33,428 bases of DNA from an uncultured Hungatella sp. (GCA_910588325.1 CAJUPP010000042.1:1-33428), one strand, 5' to 3'. Numbered from the stretch's first letter, positions 1 through 8,714 are shown. The notes: generated by a model not told the origin, from the letters alone. Numbers and translations are program-made.

Positions 1-191
1 TTTGTCACATCAAAATCAACCCATTTAATAAATGTCTTTTCCTCTTTTCCCTTCTCTTTTGTCTCTGACACGGTTCCGCTGACAGACATGCTCCTCCCAA
101 TGGGTGTAAGCAAAAATAAAAAAGCCAGCAGAAGCACTGACTCTAAGGCAATAATAAGGTTTATCAGTTTTGGCTCATGATTGGTTTCCAT
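1..191 (-). CDS. N-terminal part of a membrane-anchored protein of unknown function (cut by window edge)
   Basis: An open frame of 63 codons runs from an ATG at 191 off the left edge of the window. A GGAGGA ribosome binding site lies about 10 bases upstream. The visible protein has a short charged start (METNHEP), one hydrophobic segment at about residues 10-31, and then a Ser/Lys/Glu-rich linker leading to a KWVDFDVT segment. This is the shape of a single-pass membrane-anchored protein with its main domain outside the cell. The linker reminds me of a clostridial group of membrane-anchored M23-type peptidases, but the catalytic part is outside the window, so I do not assign a function. It is divergent from the BCCT transporter gene. 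Confidence 0.6.
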   Translation of the reverse strand, partial: METNHEPKLINLIIALESVLLLAFLFLLTPIGRSMSVSGTVSETKEKGKEEKTFIKWVDFDVT

Positions 192-313
192 CCCATGCCT
201 TCCTCCATCGCTGCTTCTGCTCTAAACATATGCTTCAAATTCTTTTGCAATTCCCAACATTCTCATATTTTACCTGAAAAGTTTTTATTTCCGAAAAATT
301 TTCCACTTTCCTG

Positions 314-342
314 TTGCATTTTCGAATCCTTAGTGCTATTAT
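314..342 (+). promoter_or_regulatory. Probable promoter of the BCCT transporter gene
   Basis: A TATTAT -10 box (337-342) is preceded by TGC, giving an extended -10. A weak TTGCAT -35 box (314-319) lies 17 bases upstream. The transcript would start about 40 bases before the ATG at 389. Matching is by eye to the sigma-A consensus. Confidence 0.5.
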
Positions 343-388
343 GTTCAATATAAATTAAAAACTACTTTTTTTGAACACGGAGGTTCTT

Positions 389-1942
389 ATGAAACATACG
401 ACATCCAATACATCTCTCTCCAATTTGCGCTGCCAATTGGATTGGATTACCACCCTGATTCCTTTTGTCTGCATTTTACTTTTGTGTATTTTATTTGTTA
501 TAACCCCGGAGCGTTCCGGCAATATTCTGGCCTCTATCCGTTTCTTTTTAGGAAATGAGTTTGGAAGCTACTACCTTCTGATTGGACTGGGTATGTTTTT
601 GTGCTCTCTTTATATCGCGTTTTCCAAATACGGCTCCATACGGCTGGGCAGCCTGTCAAAACCCAAATACTCTCCCTTTCAATGGGGTTCCATGATGTTT
701 ACAGCCGGCCTGGCGGCGGATATTCTTTTTTATTCTCTATGTGAATGGATTCTCTATGCCGGTGAAGGCCGGATTGAACAGATGGGAGGCGTTCAGGACT
801 GGGCTTCCACCTATCCTTTGTTTCACTGGGGCCCCATTCCCTGGGGCTTCTATCTGGTTCTGGCCTCAGCTTTCGGTTTTATGCTCCATGTCCGCAAGCG
901 GGACAAGCAGAAGTATTCCGAGGCCTGCCGTCCTGTCCTTGGAAAATATGTAGATGGCTTTGCCGGAAAGTTGATTGATCTGCTGGCGGTTTTTGCCTTA
1001 CTTGCGGGAACTGCCACCACATTTTCTCTTGCCACGCCCTTGCTTTCCATGGCTGTCAGTCAGGTATTCCATATTCCTCAGTCCAATTTGCTGACCATTG
1101 CCATCTTGCTTGTCATTGGCATCACTTATACCGTAACGGTTTATTTCGGTATGAAGGGAATCTCCCGTCTGGCGGCTTCCTGCACCTATCTGTTCTTTGC
1201 CCTGCTTCTCTATGTGTTTCTGGGAGGCGGCAAACCAAGATACATATTGGAAACTGGAATCACAGCTATCGGCAACCTGGCACAGAACTTTATTGCCCTG
1301 TCTACCTGGACCGATGCCCTGCGCACCTCCTCATTTCCACAAAACTGGACCATCTTCTACTGGGCCTACTGGATGGTATGGTGTGTGGCAACTCCGTTTT
1401 TCATCGGTTCCATCAGCGAAGGCCGAACCATCCGGCAGACAATTTTGGGCGGATATTTCTGGGGATTATCCGGAACCTTTACCTCCTTTATCATTCTTGG
1501 GAATTACGGACTGAACCTCCAGGTCACCAATACCCTGGATTTAATCTCACTATACCAGGCTTCAGGCGACTTATATCAAATTATCATCACCATAATGAAA
1601 ACTCTGCCCTGGTCCCGGGCCGGGCTGGTGCTTTTGGCAGTTACCATGATTGCATTTTACTCCACATCCTTTGATGCACTGACCATGGTCGCCTCCACCT
1701 ATTCCTACAAAGCCCTTCCCTCCGGCGCAGAGCCCCACAAAAATGTAAAGCTGTTTTGGGCTGTTCTGCTGATGCTGTTTCCCGTTGCCCTGATTTTTTC
1801 GGAAAACTCCATGGCAAACCTGCAGACCGTCTCCATCATCGCCGCATTTCCTGTAGGGATTATCATGTTGTTGATCGTGGGAAGTTTCTTTAAAGATGCC
1901 AAGAACTATCTGAATGAAAAAGATAACAGCCAGCCGGATTAA
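389..1942 (+). CDS. BCCT-family (betaine/carnitine/choline-type) transporter
   Basis: This is a 517-residue polytopic membrane protein that fits the BCCT family in length (about 500-530) and in its roughly twelve hydrophobic segments. Family hallmarks are FHWGPIPW at residues 145-152 and the Trp-rich WTIFYWAYW segment starting at residue 320, followed by the SEGRTIRQ loop that matches the family SRGRTIRE pattern. Such proteins import quaternary ammonium compounds by Na+ or H+ symport, or exchange them. The Gly-rich MGxG segment of Na+-coupled members reads AGLAAD here (about 106-111), so coupling and substrate cannot be assigned. The start is the ATG at 389, because CGGAGG sits 5-6 bases upstream; an in-frame TTG at 371 lies upstream of that site. 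The gene is single, with its own promoter and terminator. Confidence 0.88.
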   Translation: MKHTTSNTSLSNLRCQLDWITTLIPFVCILLLCILFVITPERSGNILASIRFFLGNEFGSYYLLIGLGMFLCSLYIAFSKYGSIRLGSLSKPKYSPFQWGSMMFTAGLAADILFYSLCEWILYAGEGRIEQMGGVQDWASTYPLFHWGPIPWGFYLVLASAFGFMLHVRKRDKQKYSEACRPVLGKYVDGFAGKLIDLLAVFALLAGTATTFSLATPLLSMAVSQVFHIPQSNLLTIAILLVIGITYTVTVYFGMKGISRLAASCTYLFFALLLYVFLGGGKPRYILETGITAIGNLAQNFIALSTWTDALRTSSFPQNWTIFYWAYWMVWCVATPFFIGSISEGRTIRQTILGGYFWGLSGTFTSFIILGNYGLNLQVTNTLDLISLYQASGDLYQIIITIMKTLPWSRAGLVLLAVTMIAFYSTSFDALTMVASTYSYKALPSGAEPHKNVKLFWAVLLMLFPVALIFSENSMANLQTVSIIAAFPVGIIMLLIVGSFFKDAKNYLNEKDNSQPD

Positions 1943-1963
1943 TGTCCGCGCTGGCTGCTTTTT
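1927..1963 (+). terminator. Intrinsic terminator of the BCCT gene
   Basis: CAGCCAGC (1927-1934) pairs with GCTGGCTG (1950-1957). An inner CGG/CCG pairing extends the stem, and CTTTTT follows. The stop codon TAA lies in the loop. The hairpin could also stop transcripts arriving from the convergent sugar operon. Confidence 0.85.
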
Positions 1964-2054
1964 CCTGTATTCTTTTCCTGTCACTCTTTAATTTTATCAA
2001 GTTCTGTCACATTTACTCCTAATACATTAAGCAAAGCCTTTCTTCCATCATAAT

Positions 2055-2873
2055 CTAAATGTCCACATCAATCCCGTCATAGGCTGCTATAAACCCATAC
2101 TTTTGAAACGCCTGTTCCATTTCATCCTGAATCGGTCCATAAGTATGTACAAAATGTGTCGCCACAAAAACCGTTTTTTCATCTGTCATTCCATGCTCCA
2201 TCATCCGGCTCTGTATCTTTAAATCATCCTCAAATCCCATATGATTCTTAAAATACGACGGTCCATTGCAGCAGGTACAATCAAGAACCACTCCGTCAAG
2301 ATGTTCACTCTCCAGCGCCTTCCAGGTCTCCTCCAAAAAATATCCTGTATCATGGGCATACAAAAGCGTCTTTCCGCCCTTTCTCAGAATGTACAGATGA
2401 CATTCTTGTGTATTGTCATGGTCTGCCGGCAGTGCCTTCACAGAGAAATTCCCCATAGCCATTTCCTCAAGATTTCTGATGCAGATCACTTTCAGATACT
2501 CCGATATCTCCTCTGCTCCCAGCTCTTTCAGCTTGTCACATACCGTGGGATTTCCCACCACTGTCAGCTTTTTAGGGACAGGGGACATGGAAAACGGCGG
2601 TGCAATATGCATTAATTCCTCAGGATAAAAATGATCACTGTGGGCATGAGTAATCATCAGATAATCAATTTGATTCATATCCAGCCCTCCATAGCACATA
2701 TGAGCAAAGATATCTGCCGAAAAATCAATCATCAGGTTGTCATCAATCTGACAGCTGGTCCTGCTTCGGAAATCTCGTCCCCCTGTTTTTCTTATTCTCT
2801 CACAGTATTTACACCTGCAAAAAATAGCCGGAACCCCTTCGGATGCGCCTGTTCCATAAAAATGCAGTTTCAT
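2055..2873 (-). CDS. PhnP-like metallo-beta-lactamase-fold hydrolase
   Basis: This 272-residue protein has the metal site HAHSDH (residues 76-81), with further probable ligands His152, Asp175 and His240. Near the N-terminus a CRCKYC cluster (Cys19, Cys21, Cys24) resembles the extra structural zinc site of PhnP-type cyclic phosphodiesterases. No signal peptide is seen, so it is probably cytosolic. The family includes phosphodiesterases and lactonases, and the substrate is unknown. It is the last gene of the sugar ABC operon, 24 bases after the second permease gene, with AAGGAGG four bases before the ATG. The location suggests it acts on the imported compound, for example opening a lactone or a cyclic phosphate, but this is inference from position only. 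Confidence 0.8.
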   Translation of the reverse strand: MKLHFYGTGASEGVPAIFCRCKYCERIRKTGGRDFRSRTSCQIDDNLMIDFSADIFAHMCYGGLDMNQIDYLMITHAHSDHFYPEELMHIAPPFSMSPVPKKLTVVGNPTVCDKLKELGAEEISEYLKVICIRNLEEMAMGNFSVKALPADHDNTQECHLYILRKGGKTLLYAHDTGYFLEETWKALESEHLDGVVLDCTCCNGPSYFKNHMGFEDDLKIQSRMMEHGMTDEKTVFVATHFVHTYGPIQDEMEQAFQKYGFIAAYDGIDVDI

Positions 2874-2897
2874 AATGCCTCCTTAAGATTATACTTC

Positions 2898-3740
2898 TTA
2901 TCCTTTTACTCCTGAAACCACTACGCCCTGAATAAAATACTTCTGACAGAACACAAACAACACTAAAAGCGGCAATGCCACAATAATCGCTGCTGCAGAT
3001 ACCAGCTGCCACTGAGTACTGTACATACTGCTGAAGTATGATAATCCTACGGACACAGGAAGTTTCTCTAAAGAATTAATAAATACCATAGGTTCCAGAT
3101 AACTGTTCCACTGATCCTGCATGGCATAGATAGCCGCTGCAATCAGAGATGCCTTACTCTGAGGAATAATAATCTTCCAAAAAAGCTGTAATGTACTGCA
3201 TCCGTCAATCTTGGCTGACTCATCCAGCTCCCTTGGGATTCCCATCATGGCCTGACGCATAATGAAAATATAGAATGGCCTTCCGAAAAACCAGGGAAGA
3301 ACCAACGGAATATAGGTATCCAAAAGTCCCAGCTTATTATACAGCATAAACTGCGGGGTTATAAGTATTTCCTGAGGAATAATCATGGTGATAACCACAA
3401 TATAGAAAATCACGTCCCTGCCTCTCCACCGTATCCTTGAAAAACCAAAGGCAATCAGAGCAGAGGACAGCACAGAGGCAAACATGGAAATCACAGTAAT
3501 AAACGTTGAGTTAAGCAAAAATCTTCCAAATGGCAGGGAATTAAACGTAAATGCCTCTTTAAAATTCTCCCAGTGCAATGTTCCACTGAAAAAAACCGGA
3601 GGGAACGCAAAAATCTGTTCATGAGACTTCAATGAATTGGCAAACAGCCATATAATAGGAAGCATGAAAATAATACTGAGTATCACCAGCAACACATATA
3701 TGATTCCTTTAACGATGTTATTCTTCTTTTTTGTCCCCAT
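2898..3740 (-). CDS. Carbohydrate ABC transporter permease (MalG-like)
   Basis: This 280-residue inner-membrane protein has about six hydrophobic segments. The EAA loop of binding-protein-dependent permeases (ELDESAKIDGCS, then IIIPQSK) lies in its last third and contacts the ATPase. It would form the translocation pore with the neighbouring MalF-like protein. The preferred start is the ATG at 3740 (MGTKKKN), which has AAGGAG 6 bases upstream. An in-frame ATG at 3761 overlaps the stop of the preceding gene (ATGA), but GAGGG sits directly against it, too close to serve as its ribosome site. No ATPase gene is in this operon, so a shared MsmK/UgpC-type ATPase elsewhere in the genome probably powers it. 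Confidence 0.88.
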   Translation of the reverse strand: MGTKKKNNIVKGIIYVLLVILSIIFMLPIIWLFANSLKSHEQIFAFPPVFFSGTLHWENFKEAFTFNSLPFGRFLLNSTFITVISMFASVLSSALIAFGFSRIRWRGRDVIFYIVVITMIIPQEILITPQFMLYNKLGLLDTYIPLVLPWFFGRPFYIFIMRQAMMGIPRELDESAKIDGCSTLQLFWKIIIPQSKASLIAAAIYAMQDQWNSYLEPMVFINSLEKLPVSVGLSYFSSMYSTQWQLVSAAAIIVALPLLVLFVFCQKYFIQGVVVSGVKG

Positions 3741-3757
3741 AGTTTTCTCCTTATCTA

Positions 3758-4654
3758 TCATCCCTCATAATGCACCCAGGATTTAGAAGTCTTAAATACC
3801 AGAAGTGTCAATGCCGCCACCAGAACAAACAAGAACCACGACATGGCGCTGGCATAACCCATTCTGTAATACTGGAATGCATTTTTGCACAGATACAGCA
3901 TGTAAAAGAGGCTGGCATTATTGGGACCTCCATCCGTAAGAACCTGAACCATGGTAAATGTTTTAAATGCAGATATGATTCCGGTAATCAGATTTAAGAA
4001 AATAGTAGGGGACATCATGGGAATCATGATAGAAAATACCTGCCTTGCCTTTGTGCATCCATCCACCGTTGCCGCTTCATAAAGCTGTGTAGGAATACTC
4101 TGCATACCAGCCAGATTGATAATCATACTTTTTCCGCAGCCCCACAGATGGATAATCACCAGACTTGCCAGTATCGTAGGTGTAGTTGACAGCCATCTTA
4201 CTCTCTTAATACCTGCAAGTCCCAGAAGATAATTCAAAATTCCAAAGTCCGAATCCAATATCTGCTTCCACAGAAGAGAGGTTGCTACTATCACTACCAG
4301 AGTAGGAATATAAAAAATTGCTCTGAAAAAAGCAATGCCTTTTACCTTGGAATTCAAAAGCAGTGCAATAAGAAATCCTACCACCATTTGACTGGAAACC
4401 GCAATGATTGCATAGGCAAACGTAATTCCCAAAGATTTCCATATCAGCTCATCCCCTGCAAACATGGTGATGTAGTTTTGCAGACCGACAAACTGAGGAG
4501 ACGATAAAAAGCTGTAATTTGTAAAACTAACAAAAAATGAATAAATCAAAGGAATCAGCATAAAACAGACAAACCCGATAATCCAGGGTGAAATCACAAT
4601 CAGACCGATACGCAGTTCCTTCTTTTCTCTGAGAGTCATCCTTTTTGCTTTCAT
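3758..4654 (-). CDS. Carbohydrate ABC transporter permease (MalF-like)
   Basis: This 298-residue protein has a charged Lys/Arg-rich N-terminus, about six membrane helices, and the EAA loop EAATVDGCTKARQ followed by IMIPMMSP near residue 205. It is of the short MalF/UgpA/LacF type found in Gram-positive sugar importers. AAAGGAG lies 4-5 bases before the ATG. It precedes the MalG-like permease. A 210-bp gap containing a hairpin and one copy of a structured repeat separates it from the upstream solute-binding-protein gene. The sugar cannot be deduced from the sequence. Confidence 0.88.
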   Translation of the reverse strand: MKAKRMTLREKKELRIGLIVISPWIIGFVCFMLIPLIYSFFVSFTNYSFLSSPQFVGLQNYITMFAGDELIWKSLGITFAYAIIAVSSQMVVGFLIALLLNSKVKGIAFFRAIFYIPTLVVIVATSLLWKQILDSDFGILNYLLGLAGIKRVRWLSTTPTILASLVIIHLWGCGKSMIINLAGMQSIPTQLYEAATVDGCTKARQVFSIMIPMMSPTIFLNLITGIISAFKTFTMVQVLTDGGPNNASLFYMLYLCKNAFQYYRMGYASAMSWFLFVLVAALTLLVFKTSKSWVHYEG

Positions 4655-4693
4655 AGAACTCCTTTCCTTGATAATGGGGATACCCTGTGATTA

Positions 4694-4802
4694 CTATAAA
4701 AGTCCCACCGCCGAATAGGCGGTATGAATTCAGGTATGCCAAGTGTACCCGCCTGACTTTCATGGGTGGCGGTGCGTCCGCAGCCGGGTGCATGGAGGTT
4801 TA
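4694..4802 (-). repeat. Single copy (unit 4) of the 108-bp structured repeat
   Basis: Read on the minus strand from 4802, this 109-bp stretch matches the three tandem units at 23557-23880, and unit 3 most closely. It has the same order of blocks: TAAACCTCCATG, CCCGGCTGCGGACGCACC, GGCATACCTGA, then the hairpin ACCGCC-TATTC-GGCGGT. One base is inserted near the end. Here it lies in sense orientation relative to the sugar operon. The outer A-T pair of the last hairpin replaces a G-C pair of units 1-3, a compensatory change. Confidence 0.9.
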
Positions 4803-4806
4803 GAAT

Positions 4807-4844
4807 GGAGGCGCCGGATTCGAAAAATTATTTCCAGCACCTCC
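4807..4844 (-). other. Hairpin just after the sugar-binding-protein gene
   Basis: On the minus strand GGAGGTGCTGG (4844-4834) can pair with CCGGCGCCTCC (4817-4807) over 11 bp with two G-U pairs. No U tract follows, so it is not a standard terminator. A role in protecting the 3' end of the binding-protein mRNA segment is likely but inferred. Confidence 0.5.
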
Positions 4845-4864
4845 TTATGTTTTGGGGCGTTTTA

Positions 4865-6257
4865 TTACTGAGCAGCTTTCTTATTTTCTTCCATCACACC
4901 GTTGATTTTATCCTGCAGCTGCTGGAATGTAGTTTCTAAGTCATCACCATTAAAGATACTTGTCATGGCATCTTTGTAGTATCCGTTGTACTCCTGATAC
5001 GGAATAAACTGTGTCAGGCGGTTGGGATGAACATATCCCAGCGCTCTCTGGAAAGCTTTTGCATTTTCCGGATAATTTTCCATCTCAAAATAAGCGTCTC
5101 TGGAGTCTATAACTGCCGGAATATAAGTACCGGTTGCTGCCAGTTCCTTCTGAGCCTCTTCTGATGTAAACACTTCCAGAACCTTTCCTACAGCATCCAT
5201 GTTCTTAGTATTTGGGTTTACCATGTATCCCAGAACATTGGAAGAGCACATGCGCTCACCTGTCTTCGGATCCAGAGGAAGCTCCGCACAATCCCATTCA
5301 AAACCTTCGATTTTTGAGAAGGTAATCAGGTTCCAGCTGCCGGCTGCCATCATCGCAATCCTGCCAGTCATAAACAAATCATTGGCAGACATGGCATTGG
5401 CAACATCCGTTGTAGGAGATACCCCATCCTCCACATACATGGCAACAAAGGGCTTCATCGCATCAATAATCTCCGGGTCAGCCAGTGTACATTCCTCCCC
5501 GTCGTCACTGAAGATCCATTTGCCTCTGGAGAGCATCAGTTCCCAGCTTGGAATCTTATTGACATCACAATAAAATCCATACTGACTGTTGGATACGGAA
5601 TCACCGATAATCGTCAGTTCCTTAGCCATCTCTCTCAAATCATCCCATGTCCATATATCTTCAATCTCCTTAGGCTCCGTAAGGCCGGCTGCTTTGAACA
5701 TATCCTTATTATATACAATAGCCGTACTTTCTACCGTGTAAGGAATCGCCAACTGTTTTCCGTCATATTTATAATCTTCTACCAGCACACTATCCATGGC
5801 ATCCAGATTGGCCTTCAACTGGGCATTGCTCTCCAAAATCCCGCTTAAGTCTGCTGCCTGATTGGTTGCGGCATACATCTCAAAACTTGGACGAGTCATC
5901 TGATAGATATCAGGACCGCTGCCTCCTGCAATTGCGATTGGAAGCTTGGTCCAATAGTCCGCATTCTGTATAAACTCCAACTTTACTTCAATATTCGGAT
6001 ATTGCTCTGTCACCATCTTTGCATATTTTTCATACACATCCTTTGCTTCTGTACTCCAGGTCCACCAGGTTACTGTTGCCTGCTCTTCACCGGCACTGTT
6101 GTCCGAATGTGCTTCTGTTTCTGCCGCTGCTGTCGTTGTATTCTCTGTTTTTGCTGCCTCTGTCTGCTGCCCGGTTGTACTGTTTTGCCCGCACCCCCCC
6201 CGTAAGTGATGCTACCAGACTCCCAAATGCGATATACGATAATACTTTTTTATTCAT
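4865..6257 (-). pseudogene. Sugar-binding lipoprotein gene, frameshifted in a G8 tract at the lipobox
   Basis: The gene starts at an ATG at 6257 with GGAGGA 6 bases upstream and opens with a typical lipoprotein signal (MNKKVLSYIAFGSLVASLT). At 6194-6201 the coding strand has eight G residues. With seven, the frame reads TGG-Cys-GQN, a perfect lipobox, and continues without stops through a Thr/Ala/Glu-rich linker and TVTWWTWS into a family 1 extracellular solute-binding protein of 463 residues. With eight, the frame is lost directly at the lipobox. The remaining open frame (4865-6037) starts at an internal GTG without signal peptide. The protein would bind sugar outside the cell and deliver it to the two permeases. 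The extra G may be a sequencing or assembly error, slippage variation, or true inactivation. Confidence 0.8.
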
Positions 6258-6467
6258 GCATTCTCCTCCAATTCCAAACCAATAACCCCTTGTTTTTTAG
6301 TGATTTTTTCCACTTATTTTTCTCTGCATGCTTGAGTAAAATAAATTTGTATACTTTTCTATTGCTTCGTGGTATATTTATATCAAATTTTACCTAAGCA
6401 AACCAGACATACATGTATCTTTCTATTTACATTTATGTTGTTTATTTTTGTACAAAGGAGTCATAAC
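6258..6467. promoter_or_regulatory. Divergent intergenic region between the sugar ABC operon and its AraC regulator
   Basis: This AT-rich 210-bp stretch must hold the promoters for both directions. I see poly-T and poly-A runs and a TTTGTATAC sequence near 6347-6354. No pair of -35/-10 boxes is convincing, and I could not identify AraC-type direct repeats with confidence. Confidence 0.4.
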
Positions 6468-7301
6468 ATGGACACTTATTTAAAGCGGATGGTCTATTTT
6501 AACCCCCATTTTCCTACCCAGGAATCTGTTGCCATTCTTCAATGCGGCTATCAGGAGTCTGGCGCCGGCCATATTTCTACCCAGCGCATCGTCGAAGATT
6601 ATGTCCTTCACTGCATCACCGACGGCAAGGGGACTTATACCATTAACGGGAAAACATATCATCTGAAAAAAGGAGACTGTTTCCTGCTTCTGCCTAATGT
6701 CCCTCTGGTGTACCAGGCCGATGTAAAAAATCCCTGGATCTATTACTGGATCGGTTTCAAAGGCCTCTCTCCCATGTCCCTTCTTTCTCTCTGCGGAATA
6801 AAACATGATACCCCTGTGATGCACTATGATGCCATTGAAAAGACAGCGCAGATCATCGAACCGCTTACCTATGCGGATCCCAGCCTGCTTTCTGTCAACT
6901 ATTTTGCTATCGCTCAGTTTTACCTCCTTTGTTCTCTGCTTATTGCAAACAACAACTCCAACCATTTTGTCTCACGGAAGGAGTTTTTTGTAGAGCAGGT
7001 AATCGCTTATATTAATAGCAGCTATTCAGTTAAAATCACCGTTCAGGATATTGCTCAGCACATCGGTCTGGATCGCACGTACCTGTACCGCATTTTCAAA
7101 GAACTTAAAGGCATATCCATCCAAACCTACCTTCTTCGGTTCCGCTTAAACCGTGCCTGCCACTTCCTTACCCACACCAGCCTGTCCCTGGAAGAGATTT
7201 CCGTATGCTGTGGTTACTCCTCTGTTCAGCATTTTTCTTTTCTATTTAAAAAGTATATGGGAACTACTCCATCAGAATATAGACGTGTCAATCAAAAATA
7301 G
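6468..7301 (+). CDS. AraC-family transcriptional regulator
   Basis: This 277-residue protein has an N-terminal cupin-like sensing domain (about residues 40-100, including ITDGKGTYTINGKTYHLKKGD) and a C-terminal double helix-turn-helix AraC domain (about 178-273, with IAQHIGLDRTYLYRIFK and the family pattern GYSSVQHFSFLFKKYMGTTP). Such proteins usually sense a sugar and activate the adjacent transport operon. Divergent transcription from the sugar ABC operon fits that role. I chose the ATG at 6468 because AAAGGAG lies 7 bases upstream. An in-frame ATG at 6369 would add a hydrophobic stretch that looks like non-coding leader. Confidence 0.88.
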   Translation: MDTYLKRMVYFNPHFPTQESVAILQCGYQESGAGHISTQRIVEDYVLHCITDGKGTYTINGKTYHLKKGDCFLLLPNVPLVYQADVKNPWIYYWIGFKGLSPMSLLSLCGIKHDTPVMHYDAIEKTAQIIEPLTYADPSLLSVNYFAIAQFYLLCSLLIANNNSNHFVSRKEFFVEQVIAYINSSYSVKITVQDIAQHIGLDRTYLYRIFKELKGISIQTYLLRFRLNRACHFLTHTSLSLEEISVCCGYSSVQHFSFLFKKYMGTTPSEYRRVNQK

Positions 7302-7316
7302 ATTAAAAATAGATAC

Positions 7317-7337
7317 GGCGCAGCTTAAAGCTGCGCC
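7317..7337. terminator. Bidirectional terminator between the AraC gene and glyA
   Basis: GGCGCAGCT-TAA-AGCTGCGCC forms a perfect 9-bp stem. In the minus direction it is followed, after a few bases, by CTATTTTTAATC. In the plus direction there is no clear T run. It lies 16 bases after the AraC stop and about 90 bases after the glyA stop, between convergent genes. Confidence 0.6.
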
Positions 7338-7424
7338 TACGATTAAACCTTTATCAGCCATCCATTCAATCCGTGAAATACCTTGCAGCATTCGCCAAAT
7401 GCTGGTGCAAGCAAGGCACTTGGC

Positions 7425-8681
7425 TCATTGCCCGCAGGAGTAAATCGGATATCTGTCACAAATCTTCGTAACTTCCCCGCGGATATAATCTGCCTTAGCC
7501 TCAAAGTCCGTAGCTGCCAGCCAGATACATTCCGCAATCTTATCCATATCCTCTTCCTTCAGGCCTCTGGAAGTCACTGCCGGCGTTCCGATCCGGACAC
7601 CGGAAGTCACAAACGGGCTTCTTGGATCATTCGGCACGGTATTCTTATTCAATGTAATATAAACCTCATCACACCGATTCTGCAGTTCCTTACCAGAAAT
7701 CTCCATTCCTCTCAGATCCACCAGCATCAGATGATTATCCGTTCCGCCTGTTAGAAGCTTAAATCCCTGTTTCTGAAGCCCTTCCGCCAAAGCCTGAGCA
7801 TTCTTCACAATCTGGTGCTGATACTCTTTAAACTCCGGCTTTAAAGCCTCACCGAAGCAGACAGCCTTAGATGCAATAATATGCTCCAAAGGTCCTCCTT
7901 GGGTTCCTGGGAAAATCGCCTTATTAAAGTTAAACTTTTCCGCCGCCTCTTTATTCGCCAGAATCAGGCCGCCTCTGGGCCCTCTTAAAGTCTTATGGGT
8001 GGTGGTAGTCACCACATCCGCATAGGGAATAGGGCTTGGATGCTCTCCCGCTGCCACCAGGCCGGCGATGTGAGCCATATCCACCATCAGATAAGCCCCT
8101 GCCTTATCTGCAATCTCCCTAAAATGTTTAAAGTCAATGGTTCTGGCATACGCGCTTGCCCCTGCAATAATCAGCTTCGGCTTTGATTCCAGTGCAACCC
8201 GCTCCACCTCATCATAATCAATAAATCCATCATTATCAACGCCATAGGATACAATCTGAAAATACAGCCCTGAAAAATTCACTGGACTCCCATGAGTCAG
8301 ATGGCCGCCATGATCCAGATTCATTCCCATCACCGTATCCCCAGGTTTCAGCATGGCAAGAAACACCGCCATATTCGCCTGCGCCCCGGAATGAGGCTGC
8401 ACATTGGCATAATCACATCCAAACAGCTTCTTCGCCCTCTCAATAGCCAGTGTCTCCGCCACATCCACACACTGACACCCGCCATAATATCTCTTTCCGG
8501 AATACCCTTCCGCATACTTATTGGTCAGAACCGTTCCCATTGTCATCATAACAGCCTCTGACACAATATTCTCCGACGCAATCAATTCCAAATTCCGTCT
8601 CTGCCTGGCCGCCTCATCCTTAATAGCCGCTCCCACTTCCGGATCATACTGCTCAATAAAATCCATCACCTGATTAACCAT
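7425..8681 (-). CDS. glyA: Serine hydroxymethyltransferase
   Basis: This cytosolic PLP enzyme interconverts serine and glycine while loading tetrahydrofolate with a one-carbon unit. Characteristic blocks are YDPEVGAAI, RRNLELIASEN (about residues 28-38), YAEGYSGKRYYGG (56-68) and TTTTHKTLRGPRGG, with the PLP lysine at residue 230. With the ATG at 8681 the protein has 418 residues, the normal family length, and GGAG lies 6 bases upstream. An alternative ATG at 8693 has a GAGG site. The frame is open further upstream to 8792, but that part is encoded by the inverted-repeat element at 8715-8830 and does not resemble SHMT. The gene lies 178 bases downstream of oppF1 on the same strand and may be partly co-transcribed with it. 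Confidence 0.96.
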   Translation of the reverse strand: MVNQVMDFIEQYDPEVGAAIKDEAARQRRNLELIASENIVSEAVMMTMGTVLTNKYAEGYSGKRYYGGCQCVDVAETLAIERAKKLFGCDYANVQPHSGAQANMAVFLAMLKPGDTVMGMNLDHGGHLTHGSPVNFSGLYFQIVSYGVDNDGFIDYDEVERVALESKPKLIIAGASAYARTIDFKHFREIADKAGAYLMVDMAHIAGLVAAGEHPSPIPYADVVTTTTHKTLRGPRGGLILANKEAAEKFNFNKAIFPGTQGGPLEHIIASKAVCFGEALKPEFKEYQHQIVKNAQALAEGLQKQGFKLLTGGTDNHLMLVDLRGMEISGKELQNRCDEVYITLNKNTVPNDPRSPFVTSGVRIGTPAVTSRGLKEEDMDKIAECIWLAATDFEAKADYIRGEVTKICDRYPIYSCGQ

Positions 8682-8714
8682 AATTCTCTCCATTCTGCCT
8701 CTCTTTTCATTGAC

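Noticed and set aside
6369..6467. Longer AraC protein starting at 6369
   Set aside because: The added part is AT-rich and hydrophobic, has no ribosome site, and lies in the promoter region. AAAGGAG directly precedes the ATG at 6468.
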